Assembly (NCBI GenBank): GCA_903838415.1
Contig: CAILYI010000046.1
Location: forward strand, 1-46,894
DNA length: 46,894 nucleotides
Direction: 5' to 3'
DNA from: an uncultured Anaerolineae bacterium
GTDB lineage: Bacteria; Chloroflexota; Anaerolineae; Anaerolineales; Villigracilaceae
In this document: one piece after another, positions 42,425 through 46,894 of the stretch
How the letters are laid out: each line of letters starts with the position of its first letter
Position numbering within the stretch: position 1 is the stretch's first letter
The notes under the pieces: generated by a model
The model's input: only the letters and a program-made list of their open reading frames with translations
What the model was told of the DNA's origin: nothing
The model's database searches: none
Position numbers and translations under genes: made by a program

Positions 42425-43543
42425 ATGAATAACCGTGAACGAGCAATGGCCATTTTGAACTACCAGCCCTATGACCAGATGCCAGTTGTCCACTTTGGCT
42501 TTTGGGATGAGACCTTGCAAAAATGGGCCGACGAGGGTCACATCACCCAGCAGGAAGCCAGCGAGTGGGAGGACGGCAATCACGCCGACTTGAGCATCAC
42601 GCGCAAGCTGGGCTTTGACTTCAACTGGTATTCCTGCTTTCACTGGGACAGCATGCTCAAGCCGGGCTTTGAACCCCAACTGATGCGACAGCAGCCCGAT
42701 GGAAGCCGCGAAATCATGAACGTTGACGGAGTGATTGTGGTCGAGAAGGATGGCGCCGGTTCCATTCCCACTGAAATCGCGCACCTGCTCAAAGATCGCC
42801 AATCCTGGCAGGAGCATTATCTGCCAAAAATGCAGTGGTCGCCCGCCCGGGTGGATTGGCAGGCTCTCCAGCGTTTGCCGGACCCTGCGGAACGCGACCA
42901 TCCCATCGGCTTGCATTGTGGGAGCCTGTGGGGGCGCATCCGTGATATAGCCGGGCTGGTTGGCTTGAGCTACCTGATGGCCGACGACCCTGCGCTGGTG
43001 GATGAAATCCTGGAAGCGACGGCCGAGATTTGCTACCAGGGGACAAAGGCCATCCTCGAGCAATATGATCGCTTCGATTTCGCCCACTTCTGGGAAGATA
43101 TCTGTTACCGCGCCGGGCCACTGATCAACCCGGCCTTTTTTCGCACCAAAATCGGGCCGCACTACCGCCGCATCACCGAACTGGTCAATGCCCACGGCAT
43201 CCACATCGTTTCCCTGGATTGCGACGGCAAAATCGACAAGCTGGTTCCGACCTGGTTTGAAAACGGCGTCAATACCATGTTTCCGATCGAAGTCGGGGTT
43301 TGGAATGCCAGCATAGAACCCTGGCGCGCACAATTTGGCACGGAACTGCGCGGAGTCGGCGGGGCGAGCAAAGTCGTTCTGGCGTGGGATTATGCCGGGG
43401 TGGAGGCTGAAATCGAACGCCTGCGCCCGCTGGTGGAATTGGGCGGTTACTTGCCCTGTTTTGACCACCGCATCCCCCCGGATGCCAAGTGGGAAAACGT
43501 GCAGTATTATGCCGAGCGGATGCGGCGCGTGTTCGGCAATTGA
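42425..43543 (+). CDS. URO-D-like protein lacking the HxC zinc motif
   Basis: 372 residues with GGGAGG upstream of the ATG. NNRERAMAILNYQPYDQMPVVHFGFWDETL is a URO-D-family opening, and HFWEDICYRAGPLINPAFF with VNAHGIHIVSLDCDGKIDKLVPTWFENGVNTMFPIEV is the core. Where the sister protein has HSCG this one has DCDG (265-268), so the zinc site is altered or lost. GLHCGSLWGRIRDI at about 162 holds an H-x-G-x-L/W stretch. It may act on a different substrate from the first URO-D-like protein or be its non-catalytic partner. A strong terminator follows, closing the plus-strand run. Confidence 0.87.
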   Translation: MNNRERAMAILNYQPYDQMPVVHFGFWDETLQKWADEGHITQQEASEWEDGNHADLSITRKLGFDFNWYSCFHWDSMLKPGFEPQLMRQQPDGSREIMNVDGVIVVEKDGAGSIPTEIAHLLKDRQSWQEHYLPKMQWSPARVDWQALQRLPDPAERDHPIGLHCGSLWGRIRDIAGLVGLSYLMADDPALVDEILEATAEICYQGTKAILEQYDRFDFAHFWEDICYRAGPLINPAFFRTKIGPHYRRITELVNAHGIHIVSLDCDGKIDKLVPTWFENGVNTMFPIEVGVWNASIEPWRAQFGTELRGVGGASKVVLAWDYAGVEAEIERLRPLVELGGYLPCFDHRIPPDAKWENVQYYAERMRRVFGN

Positions 43544-43575
43544 TCCGCGCGGCGTGTCAGTGACACTATAAAAAA

Positions 43576-43608
43576 CGGGCCTGGAATTCTGTCAGAATTC
43601 CAGGCCCG
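43576..43608. terminator. Bidirectional intrinsic terminator
   Basis: CGGGCCTGGAATTC (43576-43589) and GAATTCCAGGCCCG (43595-43608) form a perfect 14-bp stem with a TGTCA loop. AAAAA lies on one side (a T-run for the minus strand) and TTGTTGTTGTGTTT on the other. It separates the convergent URO-D-like and DUF5107-TPR genes. Confidence 0.88.
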
Positions 43609-43733
43609 AATTGTTGTTGTGTTTCGTGCAGCTTATCCGAAAAACCCGCGGAAACGCAGCGAATCATTTGGCGCCAAGCGTGGCTTTTCAGGCTGGTGCG
43701 CCAGGACAAAGCGCTGGTATCGGGCTGAGCGGC

Positions 43734-46700
43734 CTATTGGATCAGATGGTGATACGGATCAAGCGCCAACACTTCCAGGAAGGTGCCTTGCGCCAGGTCG
43801 GTCTGTCCCAAGCCAAGCTGAGCCAGGCCGATTAAGTAGAGTTGCTGAACGCGTTTGAGTTTTTCCGAATCCTGGCTGAACGGCTGGGAATTGGGCACTT
43901 CCGAGAAATCCGGATTGTCAAATTCTGCGCGGGCTGCGGCGAGCAGCTTTTCCAGGTTTTGACTGGCTTGCGCGGCCTGTCCCAAATTTTGCAGCGCCAG
44001 AGCTTTGAAATACGGCAATGACGGCAAAAAGCCCAATGACCAGGGGCTGTCATCCGCGCTCAGAATTTCTTTGAAGATAGCGTGGGCTGCGTCTGCTTGG
44101 CCCAATTTGGCGAGCGCAATGCCAGCATGGTATTGACAGGGAATATCGGAGACTGCTGCCCAGCGCCCGGCGCCCAGGGTGGGCGGAAAATGCGTGCCAG
44201 CCTCGAAATGTGTCAGCGCTTGCTGCGGGTTGCCAGCCGACAAAGCCCGCTGACCCAACATCAGGTGCGCCAGGGAATATTGATCGGCAATCAGCCCTTC
44301 CAGCCCTTCCCAGGGATAAAAACGGCGCGCAGCCAGCAGTTCCAGCGCTTTTTCCGGCTGCTTCAGGTCATTGTACAGCGTGGCCCATTCCAGATATAAC
44401 GGATCGCGCTCTGCCACCAGGTCGAGCCGGGTTTCCAACTGCGCCAGGCATTCGGCGGGGGTGACGCCCATTCTTTTTAGCAACAGACTGAATTCGTAGA
44501 AAACGCGATGATCGTTTGGATTAATGGTCAGCGCGCGCTGATAACATTCCCGTGCCTGGGAGGCAGCATTGCGCACGTTGAAATAAGCCAATCCCAGATT
44601 GCGCCAGGAAGTTGGGAAATTCGGATCAAGCTGACAGGCCGTCTCCCAGTTTTCAATGGCGGGTTCATATTGTTTTTTGTCAAACAGCAAATTACCCAGG
44701 TAGTACGCGGCCCGCGCATCCTCGGGTTGGGCGGCGCGGACATGCGCCAGGACTTCCAATTCTTCCAGCCGCGCGGGGAAGCAGAAATCCGCGGGAGCCT
44801 GGGCGGCGCGCTGATAATAGGCGCGTCCGCTCTCCGCCTGGCCGGATTGAAAGGCGCAATAACCAAGCACATACAACACCATCGGATACGCCGGGGTTTT
44901 TTCGCCGCTGCGCGCCAGCAATCCATTCAGCAACTGGCTGGCCTCTGCCCACAAACCGGCATTGGCATAATCAAAAGCCACGTCCAGATAAAGCTGCGCA
45001 TCCGCGTGGAAGGTATGCTTGATTTTGGCCTGCAGGGCAGCGGCCTTTTCAAGTTGACCCGACTGCTGGTGGGCCAGCTGCGCCTCGTTCAGCGCCCAAA
45101 AATCGAGTGGATCTTGCGCCAGAGTCTGGCCGGTGACAGCAATTGCCTCGTCGAAACAGCCCAGTTGACGCAAAAGCGCCGCCTTAAGGTTGTGCGCTTT
45201 GTGATTCTGGCGGTCAGCGCAGGCGCTTTCAGCCTGGGCCAGCGCCGCTTTGTAATCGCCGCGCCGCGCATCCAGCTCGGCCAGCGCGTAATGCCCTGCC
45301 GATTGCCAGGCGTAACTCCAGATGGCCTTATAAAAAGCCGCATAAGACTCGTCAAGACGGTGCTGGTAGCGCAGCGCCAGGCCCAAATTGTAGAATGGCT
45401 CGCCGTCATACGGATGACCATTTAATCGGGTCAACGTCTGGATGGCGGTGCGGAGATGCGTTTCAGCCTCGTCAAACGCCCCGCGGCGCAAAAGCAACCG
45501 TCCCAGCGCATTGTTCGAGCGCGAATCACCCGGTTCGCGGCGCAAAGCCTCGCGCCAGTAAGCATCCGGGTCGAGCGTCGGGTGCAGATATTGTTCCACA
45601 TGCTGGCCGGTCAGGTACAGGCCTTCGAGCGTGTCAATTTTATCGGGCGCAGGCGGCGGGTTGGCCGGGGTCGGGAGCGGCTTTTCAATCCGCGGCTGGG
45701 GATTGTAGGACAACAGTTCAATCCCATTGGCGGCGCAAATTCGCAGGGTCAGGTCGGTTTCCGCCAGTTGGCTGGGGAGTTTGATTTCCGTTTGAAAAGC
45801 GGAACCGGGCGCGAGGTCGATATCCTGCTCGAAATGCGTTTTCTCCGCGCTGCTCAGACTCACCTTGGCCTGTTTGACCGTTTCGGTGACGTATATCCCG
45901 ACTGTAGCGTTGTGATTCTCCACTGTCAGGTTGACGGCGGCCTGGCAGTTGGCGTATTTGGCCGTGCCGATCTCGTGAAATGGATACCAAAACTGGCTGA
46001 AAGCCTTGCTCTCGTAAGGTCGCAACCACGAAAAATCGGGCTGATTATCGGTGTAGCTTCCGGCCATCAATTCGGCGTACGGGCCATCAGCGTCGGTCAG
46101 GTTTTGTTCCCAAACCCTGGAGAAATCATCCGTGCCCCAGGTGAAAAGTTTCTTCCCGGGAGAGACGTGATGATTGGCGATGTGCATCACGCCAGCCCGT
46201 TTGCCATGGTCGTAGCCGCCAAAAAAGTCAAAGGCCGATTCGCCCGCAAAATAGGAAGTGGCCTTGGCCGAATTCTTGTGCCAGCTGATGTCGACGCCCT
46301 GGGTCAGGTCAAAGCCGCAGTAGACTTCGCGGGCCACCGGGAAGTGCGCCATCTCGTGCTTGGAATGAAAAACGACGTGGGTCACATCGGGCGGGAAGAA
46401 AATCTGGTACTGGTCGTTGACGCTGACGGCGATATTTTCCCAGAACAAAAAGGTTTGCGGGGTAGGCGTGCGGTTGTACAGGCGCACCTTGGTTTCCACC
46501 AGCGCTTTGCCCGGATAGAGACAGACGCCCACCATCCCTTTCATGCGCTGGGAGGGCTCATGGTCGCTCAACCAGATGGTCTGGCTGCCATCCACCCCGG
46601 ACTCGATCGAAAAATCGACCGGCATAAAGGTGGAGGGACGGTGATGCTGCGGCCAGTTAAATTCGGCGCCACCCGAAATCCACGAACCGAACAAACCGAT

Positions 46701-46894
46701 CAGCGCCGGTTTGATGACATGCTGGCGATAGAAAAAGTCGACGCCGTTGGTTTTATCCAACCCGGCAAAAATGCGCCCGCCGAGTTGGGGCAGAATGATC
46801 AGCTGGATGTATTCATTTTCAATGAAGACGGCTTCGTAGGTCTGATCAACCTTTTGGGTGCTGACATAATCGTTGACCGGATTCGGATAAATGC
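43734..46894 (-). CDS. DUF5107 and TPR-repeat protein, N-terminus beyond the window
   Basis: The frame is open to the right edge, so 1052 residues are visible and the start lies outside; a TTG at 46760 is not the real start. The N-terminal part (about 1-370 of the visible chain) has NPVNDYVSTQKVDQTYEAVFIENEYIQLIILPQLGGRIFAG and GAEFNWPQHHRPSTFMPVD, the features of DUF5107, related to galactose-mutarotase-like beta-sandwich folds. From about 420 to the end there are many TPR units (AYYLGNLLFDKKQYEPAIENWETACQLDPNFPTSWRNLGLAYF). No signal can be judged because the start is missing. DUF5107-TPR proteins may bind carbohydrate and partner proteins; the function is not known. Confidence 0.88.
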   Translation of the reverse strand, partial: IYPNPVNDYVSTQKVDQTYEAVFIENEYIQLIILPQLGGRIFAGLDKTNGVDFFYRQHVIKPALIGLFGSWISGGAEFNWPQHHRPSTFMPVDFSIESGVDGSQTIWLSDHEPSQRMKGMVGVCLYPGKALVETKVRLYNRTPTPQTFLFWENIAVSVNDQYQIFFPPDVTHVVFHSKHEMAHFPVAREVYCGFDLTQGVDISWHKNSAKATSYFAGESAFDFFGGYDHGKRAGVMHIANHHVSPGKKLFTWGTDDFSRVWEQNLTDADGPYAELMAGSYTDNQPDFSWLRPYESKAFSQFWYPFHEIGTAKYANCQAAVNLTVENHNATVGIYVTETVKQAKVSLSSAEKTHFEQDIDLAPGSAFQTEIKLPSQLAETDLTLRICAANGIELLSYNPQPRIEKPLPTPANPPPAPDKIDTLEGLYLTGQHVEQYLHPTLDPDAYWREALRREPGDSRSNNALGRLLLRRGAFDEAETHLRTAIQTLTRLNGHPYDGEPFYNLGLALRYQHRLDESYAAFYKAIWSYAWQSAGHYALAELDARRGDYKAALAQAESACADRQNHKAHNLKAALLRQLGCFDEAIAVTGQTLAQDPLDFWALNEAQLAHQQSGQLEKAAALQAKIKHTFHADAQLYLDVAFDYANAGLWAEASQLLNGLLARSGEKTPAYPMVLYVLGYCAFQSGQAESGRAYYQRAAQAPADFCFPARLEELEVLAHVRAAQPEDARAAYYLGNLLFDKKQYEPAIENWETACQLDPNFPTSWRNLGLAYFNVRNAASQARECYQRALTINPNDHRVFYEFSLLLKRMGVTPAECLAQLETRLDLVAERDPLYLEWATLYNDLKQPEKALELLAARRFYPWEGLEGLIADQYSLAHLMLGQRALSAGNPQQALTHFEAGTHFPPTLGAGRWAAVSDIPCQYHAGIALAKLGQADAAHAIFKEILSADDSPWSLGFLPSLPYFKALALQNLGQAAQASQNLEKLLAAARAEFDNPDFSEVPNSQPFSQDSEKLKRVQQLYLIGLAQLGLGQTDLAQGTFLEVLALDPYHHLIQ

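Noticed and set aside
42395..43468. 357-residue open frame antisense to the second URO-D-like gene
   Set aside because: It is an antisense shadow of a clear family member; its sequence is rich in Gln/Pro/Val reversals and shows no domain or ribosome-binding site.
44508..45425. 305-residue plus-strand open frame opposite the TPR region
   Set aside because: Antisense shadow of TPR repeats with no start signals.

Overview
The window looks like a chromosomal segment of an anaerobic or facultative, saprophytic, sensor-rich bacterium. I infer a member of the Chloroflexota, probably Anaerolineae-like. The reasons are the secreted LysM proteins with Thr/Pro-rich linkers, the giant PAS-rich hybrid kinases, uroporphyrinogen-decarboxylase-like proteins beside sugar genes, a DUF5107-TPR protein, and an oxygen-sensitive glycyl radical enzyme (GRE). 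No rRNA, tRNA, phage or transposase gene is visible, so the taxonomy is inference only.

Layout. (1) 1-2984, minus strand: a five-gene cassette (alpha/beta hydrolase, three small membrane proteins, a truncated membrane-anchored DUF1330-like protein). It diverges from a TetR repressor gene at 3111, and a 35-bp palindrome covers the hydrolase -10 box. (2) 3870-4622: a spermidine-synthase-like protein. (3) 4724-10466, plus strand: a compact four-gene operon of GRE activase, GRE, GntR/LacI-type regulator and sedoheptulokinase-like FGGY kinase. Its promoter lies inside a perfect 15+15 bp inverted repeat. This is the best candidate for an undescribed metabolic system. (4) 10538-16545: a hybrid histidine kinase, a membrane protein, and a REC-histidine kinase with its NarL-type regulator. 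(5) 16572-21951: two secreted LysM proteins (one also with a CAP domain) and a GH36 alpha-galactosidase. (6) 21976-35807, minus strand: a signalling block of two GGDEF diguanylate cyclases, an 1825-residue hybrid kinase, a zinc-ribbon membrane protein and a chemoreceptor. (7) 36267-38825: an MFS exporter and a YgeY-like M20 hydrolase. (8) 39381-43543, plus strand: L-rhamnose mutarotase, two URO-D-fold proteins and a Tat-lipoprotein DUF362 protein. (9) 43734 to the right edge: a DUF5107-TPR protein cut by the window end.

Non-coding structure is unusually rich. Two arrays of degenerate repeats with a strict 21-bp period (24016-24246 and 30469-30678) share a CTCGCCGAG dyad core. Each lies upstream of one of two sensor genes whose N-terminal PAS modules are paralogous. 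An approximately 88-bp hairpin-forming element occurs twice in inverted orientation (30737-30823 and 39125-39213). A nested inverted repeat (24325-24414) lies downstream of the giant kinase. Several clear intrinsic terminators separate the blocks.

How it fits together: the organism appears to combine carbohydrate breakdown (alpha-galactosides, rhamnose-type sugars, and an unknown sugar or polyol handled by radical chemistry) with dense two-component and c-di-GMP sensing. Several starts were moved from the longest-ORF start to an internal ATG with a good ribosome-binding site, as noted in the entries.
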